Below are positions 34,559 to 43,810 of a stretch of DNA of 64,000 nt, one piece after another (the stretch's first letter is position 1; the number at the start of each line of letters is the position of its first letter). Source of the DNA: JAHQVI01 sp963749875 (GTDB lineage Bacteria; Pseudomonadota; Alphaproteobacteria; Rhizobiales; Rhodomicrobiaceae). The position numbers were made by a program, and so were the translations under genes. A model generated the notes under the pieces. It was given only the letters and a program-made list of their open reading frames with translations, did not search any database and had not been told where the DNA came from. The stretch spans positions 1,612,001 to 1,676,000 of the forward strand of contig CAVVOX010000002.1 in assembly GCA_963749875.1 (NCBI GenBank), written 5' to 3'.

Positions 34559-35824
34559 ATGTCTTCGTTGTGGGCTCGGTTAAAAACCTTCGGGATTTAT
34601 GTGCTGGTTCTCGTCTCAACGATCGTAGCCCTGGACACTATTCTGTTTTTTAGCCTCGATAATGAAATTAATTCTGACTTCCCGGGCTACAGGGAAGGTT
34701 TTTACGTCGAAGAACATATCGGCAAAGGCTACCCACTTTATTACTTTGAAAAGCATCCCGAACGTGGCTTCGACATAAAACCAACATCGACGCCGCGAAC
34801 AGATCAAATTCACGAAATGACCGATGACTATTCGTATCCAGTATGGTCGAATAAACTTGGATGTTTCGATACACCCGTCGACAAGCCGAAGTCTCCGTTC
34901 TGGTATATGGCGGGTGATAGCATCATTTGGGGGCACGCCAAGTTCGAAACTCTGATGGGAACACGCCTGGAGAAGGCATTGGGCATTGAAATACTACAAT
35001 GCGGTGTCACCCATACGGGACAGCGACATCAGTTCTCCAAGTTCCTGGACATTACGAAGAAGCTTGGTCAATGGCCGGACCTCGTCCTCGTCTTTTACTC
35101 ACCGACCGATACGGCGAATGACTATCTCTATCCCCATACGACTGTCGTGAACGGCGGCTTGGCGGACACGAAGAAGCTCACTCGCGAAAACGACATCGTC
35201 ACGCTCGACGACGGCTGGTACAAAAGATTTATTGAGGATCACGATCATTTTTCCATGTCGCGTTTCCTCATGACGTTCTCTATGACGGCTCAAATATTCA
35301 ATGCCGGACTTCACAAAATACGGCATTGGATACCTTGGTCGAAACAGTATATCGGCACGCTCGGAGTTGAACCGGGGCTACCGTGGTATGACAAGTATTT
35401 TCTTTACAAAGGACAACGGGTTTACGACCTCCATAGAATGACCATATACCAAACTCAAAACGGACGGATGAAATATGAGAATTATAAATTTGCGAACAAC
35501 AACAAAGAAATAATTAGAGAGTGGCGCGACCATGCCATTAAAAATAATTATAAGCTTGTTTTCGTCCTTATGCTTCCCGGTCCATCCTGGTTTATCGATG
35601 CAGAAAACAATAGGAATGATTTTTATAAGGAACTAAGAGAATATCTAGACAATATAGGTGTGAAATACTTTGATATGGTCGATGAAGTGACAAAACGTGA
35701 TATTGAAATAGATGATCTAATGTGGGAAACAGACATCCACATGTCTGAATATGGCAACAAGGTCGTGGCCAACATCTTGCTCGAATTGTTAGGCAAGAAA
35801 TCATATGCTGAGCAGAAACAATAA
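34559..35824 (+). CDS. SGNH/GDSL-like membrane-anchored protein, AT-rich
   Basis: A 421-residue protein with an N-terminal membrane anchor (FGIYVLVLVSTIVALDTILFF, ~11-31). An SGNH-hydrolase-like layout follows: block I GDSIIWGH (~120), GVTHTGQRHQF, FYSPTDTANDY, and a C-terminal Asp-x-x-His in ETDIHMSEYGN. Such proteins often add or remove acyl groups on extracellular polysaccharides. The gene is much lower in GC than its neighbours, especially in its second half, and uses AT-ending codons, suggesting horizontal acquisition. It follows the two sugar-nucleotide genes, so a role in modifying the same polysaccharide is plausible but not shown. Confidence 0.65.
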   Translation: MSSLWARLKTFGIYVLVLVSTIVALDTILFFSLDNEINSDFPGYREGFYVEEHIGKGYPLYYFEKHPERGFDIKPTSTPRTDQIHEMTDDYSYPVWSNKLGCFDTPVDKPKSPFWYMAGDSIIWGHAKFETLMGTRLEKALGIEILQCGVTHTGQRHQFSKFLDITKKLGQWPDLVLVFYSPTDTANDYLYPHTTVVNGGLADTKKLTRENDIVTLDDGWYKRFIEDHDHFSMSRFLMTFSMTAQIFNAGLHKIRHWIPWSKQYIGTLGVEPGLPWYDKYFLYKGQRVYDLHRMTIYQTQNGRMKYENYKFANNNKEIIREWRDHAIKNNYKLVFVLMLPGPSWFIDAENNRNDFYKELREYLDNIGVKYFDMVDEVTKRDIEIDDLMWETDIHMSEYGNKVVANILLELLGKKSYAEQKQ

Positions 35825-35997
35825 GGCATCAATTATTTGAACAGAATTTAAAACTTGATTTGATTAAGGCGGCCTTTTGAGCTCATCTTCATTAGAAATG
35901 CCGCGCAAACGCCAGTGACGGTACGGGCGGCAGTCCCGGGCCTTATAATGTTGACTGCTTCCACCTCACATTGACCGCTATTTCCCTGGGCGCAAAA

Positions 35998-36014
35998 CTG
36001 ATATATTAATATTG
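35998..36014 (+). promoter_or_regulatory. candidate GntR operator, site 1
   Basis: The 17-mer CTGATATATTAATATTG, 24 bases before the GntR start codon, contains the palindrome ATATTAATAT. A near copy (14 of 17 identical, opposite orientation) lies at 39791-39807 in the divergent promoter of the TRAP and UlaG-like genes. The shared site suggests autoregulation and control of the cluster by this GntR protein. Confidence 0.6.
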
Positions 36015-36037
36015 AGAGTTCAACATGATAGCGCCTC

Positions 36038-36775
36038 ATGACCATTCCATCCGCCGACCGTTTGAATGAAAACAATCAGGAGAAGCAACTCCTGCTACCC
36101 GATATCCGGATCGATCGGAAGCAGGCCGCTGCCGCGCAGGTCTATGATCACCTCCGATCGCTCATCGTTTCGCTTGCCATACCGCCGGGCTCGCAATTGC
36201 CGCGCGCCTTGCTCGCAGAGCGGTTCGGCGTCAGCCAACAGCCGATCAGAGAGGCGCTTCTCAAGCTCGAAGAAGAAGGCCTCGTCGATACCTATCCGCA
36301 ATCATCCACGAAGGTCTCAAAGATCGATCTCCAAAATGTGCATGAGGCGCAATTTCTGCGCATCGCGGTCGAGCTCGAAGTCGTTCGCACGCTGGCGAGC
36401 CAGGCCGACCGGCTGGATTTCTTCCCTATCGAGATGCTGATCACGCAACAGGAACGGCTCCTGCAGCGGGGGGATATCGCGGCTTTTGCCGAAGCGGACC
36501 GCGAGATGCACCGGACGATGCTCGACCTTGCCGGCGTGCCGGGCCTTTGGAGCGTGATCCGCAGCCGCAGCGGACATCTCGACCGGCTGCGCAACCTTCA
36601 TCTGCCGACACCGGGCAAGGCGCGCAGTGTCGTCGAAGAGCACAAGCGTTTCTTCGACGCCATTGTGGCCGGCGACCCGGCCGCGGCGCAGGACGCCCTG
36701 CGCAGCCATCTGTCGGGCACCATCGCCAGCGTCGAAGACTTGCGGAGCCGCCATCCGGATTATCTGACCGGCTGA
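36038..36775 (+). CDS. GntR-family regulator, FadR/FCD subfamily
   Basis: A 245-residue repressor. The winged helix-turn-helix (~33-95) carries QVYDHLRSLIVSLAIPPGSQL and LAERFGVSQQPIREALLKLEEEGLV. The C-terminal FCD ligand domain (~105-235) has Asp and His residues of the metal/acid-binding type (EADREMHRTML, EEHKRFFDAIVAGD). FCD regulators usually bind small organic acids. It faces convergently the TRAP transporter operon, and a 17-bp site is shared by both promoters, so it is the likely regulator of sugar-acid uptake and breakdown here. Confidence 0.9.
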   Translation: MTIPSADRLNENNQEKQLLLPDIRIDRKQAAAAQVYDHLRSLIVSLAIPPGSQLPRALLAERFGVSQQPIREALLKLEEEGLVDTYPQSSTKVSKIDLQNVHEAQFLRIAVELEVVRTLASQADRLDFFPIEMLITQQERLLQRGDIAAFAEADREMHRTMLDLAGVPGLWSVIRSRSGHLDRLRNLHLPTPGKARSVVEEHKRFFDAIVAGDPAAAQDALRSHLSGTIASVEDLRSRHPDYLTG

Positions 36776-36800
36776 GCCTGCCCGGCAAGGTGCGTGGTCC

Positions 36801-38081
36801 CTACATCAGCAGGTCCGGCAGGAACAGCACCGTCTTCGGGACCAGCCCCATCACGATGAACAGGATCACCATGGCGATGATGAACGGGTAGGACGCCCGC
36901 ACGAATTGCCCGAAGCTCACCTTCAGGATGCCCGAGACGGTGTACATGATGACTCCGATGGGCGGGGTGTTGCCGCCGAAGGTGATCAGGACCGTCATGA
37001 TGACGCCGACATGGACCGGATCGAAGCCTTGTGCCGTCAAGGCGGGAAGAAGCAGGGGCGTCAGCAGCAGGACATTGACGGTCGCCTCCATGATCATGCC
37101 GGCAACGAACAATGCGCCCAGCACGATAAGGAGCGTGGCATAGGGGCCGCCGCCGAAATTGGCCAGCCCTCGCGTGATTTCCTGCGGCGCCTGCTCGATG
37201 ATGAAGGCGTGGCCCACGACGGCGGAGAGAATGATGATCAGCATCACCATGCCGATATCGATAACGGAGTAATGCAACGCCTGGACAAAAGCCTTCCAGG
37301 TCAATTCCTTGTAAATGAAGACGCCGACGATGAGCGCATAAGCGACGACCACCGCGCCCGCCTCCGTCGCCGTGAAGAAACCGAACCGGAAGCCTGCGAT
37401 CAGGAAGACCGGAAACATCAGGGCCCAGAAACATTCCCGGAAACTGACGGCCAGCTCCTTATAGGTCGGCTTTTCCGACAATTCGGGCTCGTAGCCATTC
37501 TGCTTGGCAACCATCCAGGTCACCGTCATCAGCGTCGCCGTCATCAGGATGCCCGGCACGATGCCGCCCAGAAGCAGGCGGCCGATCGAGACCTCGTTGA
37601 CGAAGCCGAAGAGAATGAGGCCGATGCTTGGCGGGATGGTTGCGGTGATCACGGAGGAAAAAGCAATGACGCTGGCGGTAAAGCCTTTGGAGTAGCCGCG
37701 CTCGATCATGGTCGGACCGAGGAGCCGCGCCTCCATCGCGGCATCGGCGACGGCCGCGCCCGAAATGCCGCCCATCAGGGCCGAAAGCACAACCGAGACC
37801 TGCGCCAGACCGCCAACCATCCAGCCCGTCAGCAGGCGGGCGAACCGCAAGAGCCGCTCGGTAATGCCAGTCGTGTTCATCAAATTCCCGGCAAGGATGA
37901 AGAACGGTACGGCAAGAAGCGGATAGGAGAGCGTCACACCATACATGCGCTGAAGCGCGACGGCGGGCGGCATGTAATCGCTGACCAGAAAAACCGGGAC
38001 CGAGGCGAACGCCAGCGCAAATGCGACCGGGATATTGATAAGAAGCAGGATGAAGAAGAGAACGCCGATCAGGAGGAGCAT
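36801..38081 (-). CDS. dctM: TRAP transporter large permease
   Basis: A 426-residue DctM subunit with about 12 membrane segments (start MLLLIGVLFFILLLINIPVAFAL). Segments such as LLAVPFFILAGNLMN and FGGNTPPIGVIMYTV are typical of the family. Its ATG shares one base with the dctQ stop (TAATG). It forms the sodium-coupled transport channel with DctQ and takes substrate from DctP. The substrate is probably a sugar acid, judging from the adjacent IlvD-type dehydratase. Confidence 0.94.
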   Translation of the reverse strand: MLLLIGVLFFILLLINIPVAFALAFASVPVFLVSDYMPPAVALQRMYGVTLSYPLLAVPFFILAGNLMNTTGITERLLRFARLLTGWMVGGLAQVSVVLSALMGGISGAAVADAAMEARLLGPTMIERGYSKGFTASVIAFSSVITATIPPSIGLILFGFVNEVSIGRLLLGGIVPGILMTATLMTVTWMVAKQNGYEPELSEKPTYKELAVSFRECFWALMFPVFLIAGFRFGFFTATEAGAVVVAYALIVGVFIYKELTWKAFVQALHYSVIDIGMVMLIIILSAVVGHAFIIEQAPQEITRGLANFGGGPYATLLIVLGALFVAGMIMEATVNVLLLTPLLLPALTAQGFDPVHVGVIMTVLITFGGNTPPIGVIMYTVSGILKVSFGQFVRASYPFIIAMVILFIVMGLVPKTVLFLPDLLM

Positions 38082-38581
38082 TACATGACATCCCTCGGCG
38101 CGAGCGCTTCCTGTTCACCGATGCCTTTCCAGCGCATGACGAGCTGCTCGACGACCGTGACGAACATCAGAGCGAAGCCGACCGGGAGCGCCGCCGTTGC
38201 AATGCCCTCGCTCACGCCGACGATCGGCAGCGGCCGACCGCTGCTCAGCTCGGCGAATGTAATGCCGTAGCGGACAAAAAAGGCGAGCAATGCAAGAACG
38301 ACCGCCGCGTTGAAGATCTCAAGGACGCGGCGTTTCGCCGGAGACAGAAGGTCGGCCAAGGCCGGCACGCTGAAATGTCCGCGGTGCTGAAGCGTGATGT
38401 CGGCGGCCAGCACGCAGAGCCAGACGAACATGGCCTGCGTCACTTCGATCGCCCAGATGACCGGCGAGCCAAGATAGCGCATCGCCGTGGCCACGAAGAC
38501 GAGGGCGAATATGCCGATGAGCAGGCTCATCGCCGCTGCGTGTTCGATGCGGCGCAGCCATCGGAGTAAGCTGGGAATCAT
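38081..38581 (-). CDS. dctQ: TRAP transporter small permease
   Basis: A 166-residue DctQ subunit with four predicted membrane segments, including AIEVTQAMFVWLCVLAADI and the HRGHFSV motif typical of the family. The ATG at 38581 has AGAGGCAG before it. It lies between dctP and dctM in the usual P-Q-M order. Confidence 0.92.
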   Translation of the reverse strand: MIPSLLRWLRRIEHAAAMSLLIGIFALVFVATAMRYLGSPVIWAIEVTQAMFVWLCVLAADITLQHRGHFSVPALADLLSPAKRRVLEIFNAAVVLALLAFFVRYGITFAELSSGRPLPIVGVSEGIATAALPVGFALMFVTVVEQLVMRWKGIGEQEALAPRDVM

Positions 38582-38700
38582 GGTTCTGCCTCTGCAAAGG
38601 GCATAATCGGCAGGCGCAGCTTCACGGCTCCGCATACCGCGGAAGAGAGGGCCTTGCCCAGAACAGCCGGCGGCCCTCTCCGCGATACCGGGTGCGGCTC

Positions 38701-39679
38701 CTATTTGCCGACCGCCTTACGCGCTTCGGCAATCATATCGGTAAGCTTTAATTCCGCATAGACAGGCTCGACCGCCTTGCGGAAAGGCGTGGTATCGATC
38801 CTGTGAACCTTCACACCTTTTGACTCGATCTCCGCAAAGATTTCGTCGGCCTGCTCCACATTGGCCTTGAGGACCCCGGCGCCGCCTTTGTTCGAACTCC
38901 TCAACCACGATTTTGCGCAGATCGTCCGGCAGCGCGTTCAGCCATTTGGCGCTGACCAGGAGACCGCTCATCAGATAGATATGCTCGGTCACGGTCACGT
39001 CGCTGACGACCTCATAGAGCTTGGCGCCGCGAATGGCGGAAGGCTGGGCTTCGGCGCCGTCGATCACGCCGAGCTGGAGCGACGGGTAGACCTCCGCCCA
39101 AGCGAGCGGCGTCGGCACGGCGCCCATCGCGGCGATAGTCTTGATCCAGAGCGGCTGACCGATGGTCCGCACACGCACGCCTTTCAGATCGGCCGGTTTC
39201 GAGATCGGCTTCTTGGTCAGCATGTTGCGGGCGCCCTGATACCAGTTGAAGGACAGGAGCGTCAGGCCGGTCTTTTTCTCCAGCTCCTTGTTCCATTTGT
39301 CGTATGTCGGCGTCTCCACCAGCTTGACCAGCTCGTCGACGCTGTCGAAGACGTAAGGCGCGACGAGAACATTGAACTCCGGCACATAGACCGAGACGCG
39401 CGAGGCCTCAACGAACGTGCCGACATTGGAGCCCGCCTGGGCCTGGTCCATCATGTCCTGCGTATCGCCGAGCTGCGAACTGGGAAAAATCTGCACCTCG
39501 ATTTTGCCGCCGGACCGTTCCTCGACGGCCTTCTTCATCTTTTCCGCTCCCACGACGAGCGGGTCGCCGGGCGCCAGGACCGTGCCCAGCCGCAGCGTAT
39601 AATCGGCGGCGAATGGCTGGGCCGGCGCGACGGCCAGACCGAGGAATATCGCTCCGAAAAGAAGTCCTGTCTTACGCAT
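38701..39679 (-). pseudogene. dctP: TRAP substrate-binding protein, frameshifted near the 3' end
   Basis: A ~325-residue DctP-type periplasmic protein with a signal peptide (LLFGAIFLGLAVAPAQPFA) and the family segments LGTVLAPGDPLVVGAEKM, GVRVRTIGQPLW and PLAWAEVYPSLQLGVIDGAE. The frame breaks after ..VVEEFEQ; the true continuation (GGAGVLKANVEQADEIF.. to AVGK) lies in the next frame, ending at 38701. Removing one A from the AAA at about 38886-38888 restores it. Start ATG 39679 follows GGGAGGA. The rest of the transporter is intact, so a sequence error is at least as likely as inactivation. Confidence 0.85.
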
Positions 39680-39987
39680 TTGAATATCCTCCCTGGTTTC
39701 CTTCCTGGCCGCTCCCACGCCGAGGCTGCGGCTTTCCCAATTCGAGGCTGGGCATCCGGCGATGCATTCCTCTTATTGACGCCCCCATTTGGATATTAAT
39801 ATATTAGTAGCCGGAAGCGTCAAGGCGTTTTGCCGGATCATTGCCTTCAGGCCCAGAGAGTGCGCACCCGGTGGCACCCCAACAGCGCCGCCAGAAAGCG
39901 GGCCGGCGATCGGCCTTTATCCGCCGACAGAAAAAAGTCGTCTCGACATCTTCGCCAGGCGAGGCATAAAAACGATCGTAAGGGTCC
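39680..39987. other. divergent promoter region of the sugar-acid cluster
   Basis: 308 bases between dctP (minus) and the UlaG-like gene (plus), with no gene of its own. It contains the GntR operator candidate at 39791-39807 in an AT-rich core and serves both transcription directions. Confidence 0.5.
39791..39807 (-). promoter_or_regulatory. candidate GntR operator, site 2
   Basis: Read on the minus strand, CTAATATATTAATATCC matches site 1 (35998-36014) at 14 of 17 positions and contains the same palindrome ATATTAATAT. It sits 112 bases before dctP and 181 before the UlaG-like gene, in the only AT-rich part of this region. Confidence 0.6.
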
Positions 39988-40803
39988 ATGTCAGAGCTTG
40001 CAGAACAGATCGCAGCATTCGAAGTTCCAGGGCGCGGGATCGCGATCTGGTTCCTCGGCCAGAATGGCTGGATCGTGAAATCGCCCGGCGGGACTGTCCT
40101 CGCTGTTGACCCTTATCTTTCCGATGCCATTAAAGGGCGGCGGCCGAACCTCGATACGGCGCGGCAGGTGCCGATCGCCATTCCGGCAGAGCGGCTGGAG
40201 GTCGATCTTTTCCTCTGCACGCACAGCCATGCCGATCACGCCTGCCCGGAAACCATCGCGGGCGCGCGGAACGCAGGTACGCACCGCTTTGCCGGCCCGC
40301 CCGAAACGCAGCCGATCTTCGCCCGCGCAGGTGTTCCTGAAAGCGAATGTCTGCTCACCTACCCCAAACAAGTCTTTGCGCTCGGCGACGTGACCATCAC
40401 CGGCACCTTCGCTCTGCCGACCGACGCCACCGACCTCAATCACATGGGTTTCGTCATTGCCGTAGAGGATGGCCCGCGCTTCTACGTCACCGGAGACTCG
40501 GCCCCCTCGCCGCTTCTACGTTCGGCGAAGGCGCATGCGCCGCATCTGGTGGCCGTATGCATCAATGGCGGCTACGGCAATCTCAGCCATTGGGAGGCGG
40601 CCGAGTTCGTCCGCGACATTGATCCGGAGATCGCCTTTCCTAGCCATTTCGATATGTTCGCGGATAATAGCTGCCCGCCGCATCTGTTCCGTGCGTCGCT
40701 GACCATTCTCGGCATCGGGGAAAAATACTGCCTGCCTGACTATTCGACTCCATTCGTCTATACGCTGGCGAACAACCGCCCTGAGGAGGATGCCGAAAGT
40801 TGA
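39988..40803 (+). CDS. UlaG-like metallo-beta-lactamase-fold hydrolase
   Basis: A 271-residue MBL-fold enzyme. The metal motif THSHADH gives His79, His81, Asp83 and His84. Further ligands are likely in VTGDSA and FPSHFDMF. Overall it resembles UlaG, the L-ascorbate-6-phosphate lactonase, including DPYLSD. In this cluster it may open a sugar-acid lactone before dehydration by the next gene. Divergent from the TRAP operon; its stop codon overlaps the start of the dehydratase gene (TTGA). Confidence 0.8.
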   Translation: MSELAEQIAAFEVPGRGIAIWFLGQNGWIVKSPGGTVLAVDPYLSDAIKGRRPNLDTARQVPIAIPAERLEVDLFLCTHSHADHACPETIAGARNAGTHRFAGPPETQPIFARAGVPESECLLTYPKQVFALGDVTITGTFALPTDATDLNHMGFVIAVEDGPRFYVTGDSAPSPLLRSAKAHAPHLVAVCINGGYGNLSHWEAAEFVRDIDPEIAFPSHFDMFADNSCPPHLFRASLTILGIGEKYCLPDYSTPFVYTLANNRPEEDAES

Positions 40804-42521
40804 AGAAGACACCAGAACAGCTCCGCAGCCACCGCTGGTTCGGCGTTGAGGATCTGCGCGCTTTCGGCCACCGCTCGCGCATGCTGCAGATGGGCTACCG
40901 GCATGAGGAGTTCGTCGGCAAGCCGATCGTCGGCATCATCAACACATGGAGCGGCATTAATCCGTGCCATGCACATTTCGCCGAGCGCGTCGAGGATGTG
41001 AAGCGCGGCGTCATTCGGGCCGGCGGATTTCCGATCGAGTTGCCCGCGCTCTCGCTGGCCGAGCCGTTCGTCAAGCCGACGACCATGCTTTACCGCAATC
41101 TCCTGGCGATCGAGACCGAGGAACTGCTGCGGTCCCATCCGATCGACGGCGCGGTTCTGATGGGCGGCTGCGACAAGACCACGCCGGCGCTTCTCATGGG
41201 TGCGATCTCGATGGATCTGCCCGCCATTTTCGTGCCCGCGGGCCCGATGCTGCGCGGCAATTGGAAAGGCAGAATATTGGGCAGCGGCTCCGATGTCTGG
41301 AAATATTGGGCCGAAAAGGAAGCCGGGAACATAACCGATGCCGAGTGGCGCGAGATGGAGGCCGGGATCGCCCGGTCCTACGGCCATTGCATGACGATGG
41401 GCACGGCGTCCACACTGACGGCGATCGCCGAAACGCTCGGCTTCACCCTGCCCGGCGCCAGCTCGATCCCCGCATCCGACGCCGGCCACATGCGGATGGC
41501 CTCAACGAGCGGCGAAACGGCGGTCGAGATGATCTGGGCGGACCGCAAGCCGTCCGCCTTCCTCACCCGGCAATCCTTCGAAAACGCGCTCGTCGCACAG
41601 ATGGGGATCGGCGGCTCGACCAACGCCATCATCCATCTGGTCGCCCTGGCACGCCGCACGGGCGTCCCGCTCGATCTTGCCGATGTGGACCGCATCTCCC
41701 GGCAGATGCCGGTGACGGTCAATCTCCAGCCCTCCGGCCAATATCTGATGGAGGATTTCTATTATGCTGGCGGGTTGACCGGCTTTCTCGGTACCATTCG
41801 CGACAAGCTTCACCTCGATGCCGCAACGGTCAACGGGCGCACGATCGGCGAGAACGTCGCAGGCGCGGAAGTCTATAATGACGACGTCATCCGGCCGCTC
41901 GACAGGGCGATCTACGGGGCCGGCGCCACGGCCGTGCTGTTCGGCAATCTCGCGCCGAATGGCTGCGTCATGAAGCCCTGCGCCGCCGAGCCGCGCCTCT
42001 TGAAGCATGAAGGCCCCGCCCTCGTCTTCCGCGACTATAATGAGATGGCGGCGATGATCGACCGCGACGATCTCGACGTGACCCCCGACACCGTGCTCGT
42101 CCTGCAGAATGCCGGTCCCGTCGGCGCGCCGGGCATGCCGGAATGGGGCATGCTGCCGCTGCCGAAGAAGCTCTTGCAGCAGGGCGTTCGCGATATGCTG
42201 CGCGTCTCCGATGCCCGCATGAGCGGCACGAGCTATGGGGCCTGCGTTCTCCACGTTTCGCCGGAAAGCCATATTGGCGGGCCGCTCGCCGCGGTCAGAA
42301 CCGGCGATGTGATTTCGGTCGATGTGGAGAACCGGCGGATCGATGTGCGGCTTTCGGACGAGGAGATTGCGGCGCGCCTCGCCGAGTGGCGACCGCCCAG
42401 CCGCGACTACCCCCGCGGCTACAATCAGATGTTTGCCCGCCATATCGGTCAGGCTCATGAAGGCTGCGATTTCGACTTTCTGAGCGGGGCCGGCGGCATC
42501 CCGGAACCGGAGATTCACTAG
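40800..42521 (+). CDS. IlvD/Edd-family sugar-acid dehydratase
   Basis: A 573-residue iron-sulfur dehydratase. The three cluster cysteines are Cys56 (INPCHAH), Cys124 (GGCDKTTP) and Cys197 (GHCMTMGT). The sequence is closest in character to L-arabonate/D-xylonate-type dehydratases rather than to IlvD of valine synthesis (HRWFGVEDLRAFGHRSR start, VSDARMSGTSYGACVLH). Translation starts at TTG 40800, overlapping the previous stop by 4 bases; no ATG is available before residue 29. The product would be a 2-keto-3-deoxy sugar acid. The TAG stop lies in repeat copy C. Exact sugar acid not determined. Confidence 0.88.
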   Translation: MKKTPEQLRSHRWFGVEDLRAFGHRSRMLQMGYRHEEFVGKPIVGIINTWSGINPCHAHFAERVEDVKRGVIRAGGFPIELPALSLAEPFVKPTTMLYRNLLAIETEELLRSHPIDGAVLMGGCDKTTPALLMGAISMDLPAIFVPAGPMLRGNWKGRILGSGSDVWKYWAEKEAGNITDAEWREMEAGIARSYGHCMTMGTASTLTAIAETLGFTLPGASSIPASDAGHMRMASTSGETAVEMIWADRKPSAFLTRQSFENALVAQMGIGGSTNAIIHLVALARRTGVPLDLADVDRISRQMPVTVNLQPSGQYLMEDFYYAGGLTGFLGTIRDKLHLDAATVNGRTIGENVAGAEVYNDDVIRPLDRAIYGAGATAVLFGNLAPNGCVMKPCAAEPRLLKHEGPALVFRDYNEMAAMIDRDDLDVTPDTVLVLQNAGPVGAPGMPEWGMLPLPKKLLQQGVRDMLRVSDARMSGTSYGACVLHVSPESHIGGPLAAVRTGDVISVDVENRRIDVRLSDEEIAARLAEWRPPSRDYPRGYNQMFARHIGQAHEGCDFDFLSGAGGIPEPEIH

Positions 42522-42646
42522 CGTAACGCGCGTCCAAGCATGTCCCCGCGAAGGCGGGGATGGACGCGGGAACAGTTGCGCTAACTTTTTGAAATGGATC
42601 AACTTGACCTCGTCCAAGTGATGCTACTTGAACGAGGGTTGATCTA
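42519..42646. repeat. dispersed two-hairpin intergenic repeat, copy C
   Basis: Third copy of the ~125-bp element, nearly identical to copy A over the left hairpin (CCCCGC-GAAG-GCGGGG) and the right hairpin (GATCAAC/GTTGATC). As in copy A, it begins CACTAGCG and includes the TAG stop codon of the preceding gene, here the dehydratase. It lies between two convergent genes, where its hairpins may act as bidirectional transcription or mRNA-decay barriers. Confidence 0.85.
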
Positions 42647-42694
42647 AGCGGCTGCGTGTTCGAGCGCTCTCATCGTCGCAGCCTCGCCACCCGG

Positions 42695-43810
42695 TCACTC
42701 CATCCGCTGACGGAAGAGCCAGGCCGCGACCGACAGCGTGAACGCCGCGATGAGGATGAGCGGCACGATGTTCGAGGCGACGTCCAGCGCGGGCATGTCC
42801 TTCAGGAAGACGCCGCGAGCGATGACGAGGAAATGCCGCAAGGGGTTCGCCTCGGTGATGAGCTGAAGCCATTCGGGCATATTCTCGATCGGCGTTGCGA
42901 AGCCGGACAGCAGGATCGCGGGCGCTGCGAACAGAAATGTCCCGAGAAAGGCCTGTTGCTGAGTTTGGGACAGCGAAGAGATGAACAGGCCAATGCCAAT
43001 GACGGCGGCGAGAAAGAAGACGACGCCGACATAGAGAAGCGCCAGCGCGCCGCGGAGAGGGACTTCGAAGAAGAGCGTCGCGACCAAGAGGAACGCGGTC
43101 GCCTGAACGACGCCGATAATCAGTGGCGGCAGCATCTTGCCGATCAGGATTTCATGCACGCGCAAGGGCGAGACCATGAGCTGGTCGAACGTTCCCAGCT
43201 CGCGTTCCCGCGCGACGGACTGGCCCGCGACGACCAATGCGATCAACAGGCCGAGCGTGCCCATCAGGCCCGGCACCGTGAACCACATATAGATGAGGTT
43301 CGAATTGAACCAGTGACGCACGGCGATCGCGCTTTTGACCTGACTCAGGCGGGTTTCGTCCTTGATCTGAATGAGTTGAGACAAGTCATTCGTGATCGCG
43401 CTCAGATAGCCGAGCACGATCTGCGACGCATTCGAGCGCCGCCCGTCGAGAATGACCTAAATCTTGGCCGGCTTTCCGGTCGCGATATTGCGCGAGAAAT
43501 CCTCGCCTATGTTCAGAACAGCGAGAACCTGCCGATTGTCGATCACCTCGCGAGCCTCCTCAAGGCGCGATATCGGCATGATGCTGCGGAAGGTCGGCGC
43601 GCCGTCGAGCCTTTGCACAAGTTCTGCGCTCCAGCGGCCGGCGTCCCGGTTCAATATGCCGATGTCGACATTGGTCACGTCGAGCGTCGCCGCATAGCTG
43701 AAGAGGAACAGCTGGACGAGCGGCGGACCGATCAGGATCATGCGGCTCCTCGGATCGCGGAGAACGGCGAGCAATTCTTTGACGATCAGGGCTCGAAGAC
43801 GGCGCCACAT
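42695..43810 (-). pseudogene. ybhR: ABC-2 permease YbhR-like, interrupted by an amber codon
   Basis: One frame of 371 codons with an in-frame TAG at 43457-43459. The N-terminal part (MWRRLRALIVKELLAVLRDPRSRM.., membrane helix, large external domain) ends ..ATGKPAKI, then TAG, then VILDGRRSNASQIVLGYL continues in the same frame to the five C-terminal helices. A glutamine (CAG) would fit at the interruption, since the family has QVxxDGRxSN here. It is the last gene of the YbhG-F-S-R operon; its ATG shares one base with the ybhS stop. Without suppression the exporter would lack a second permease. Confidence 0.82.
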
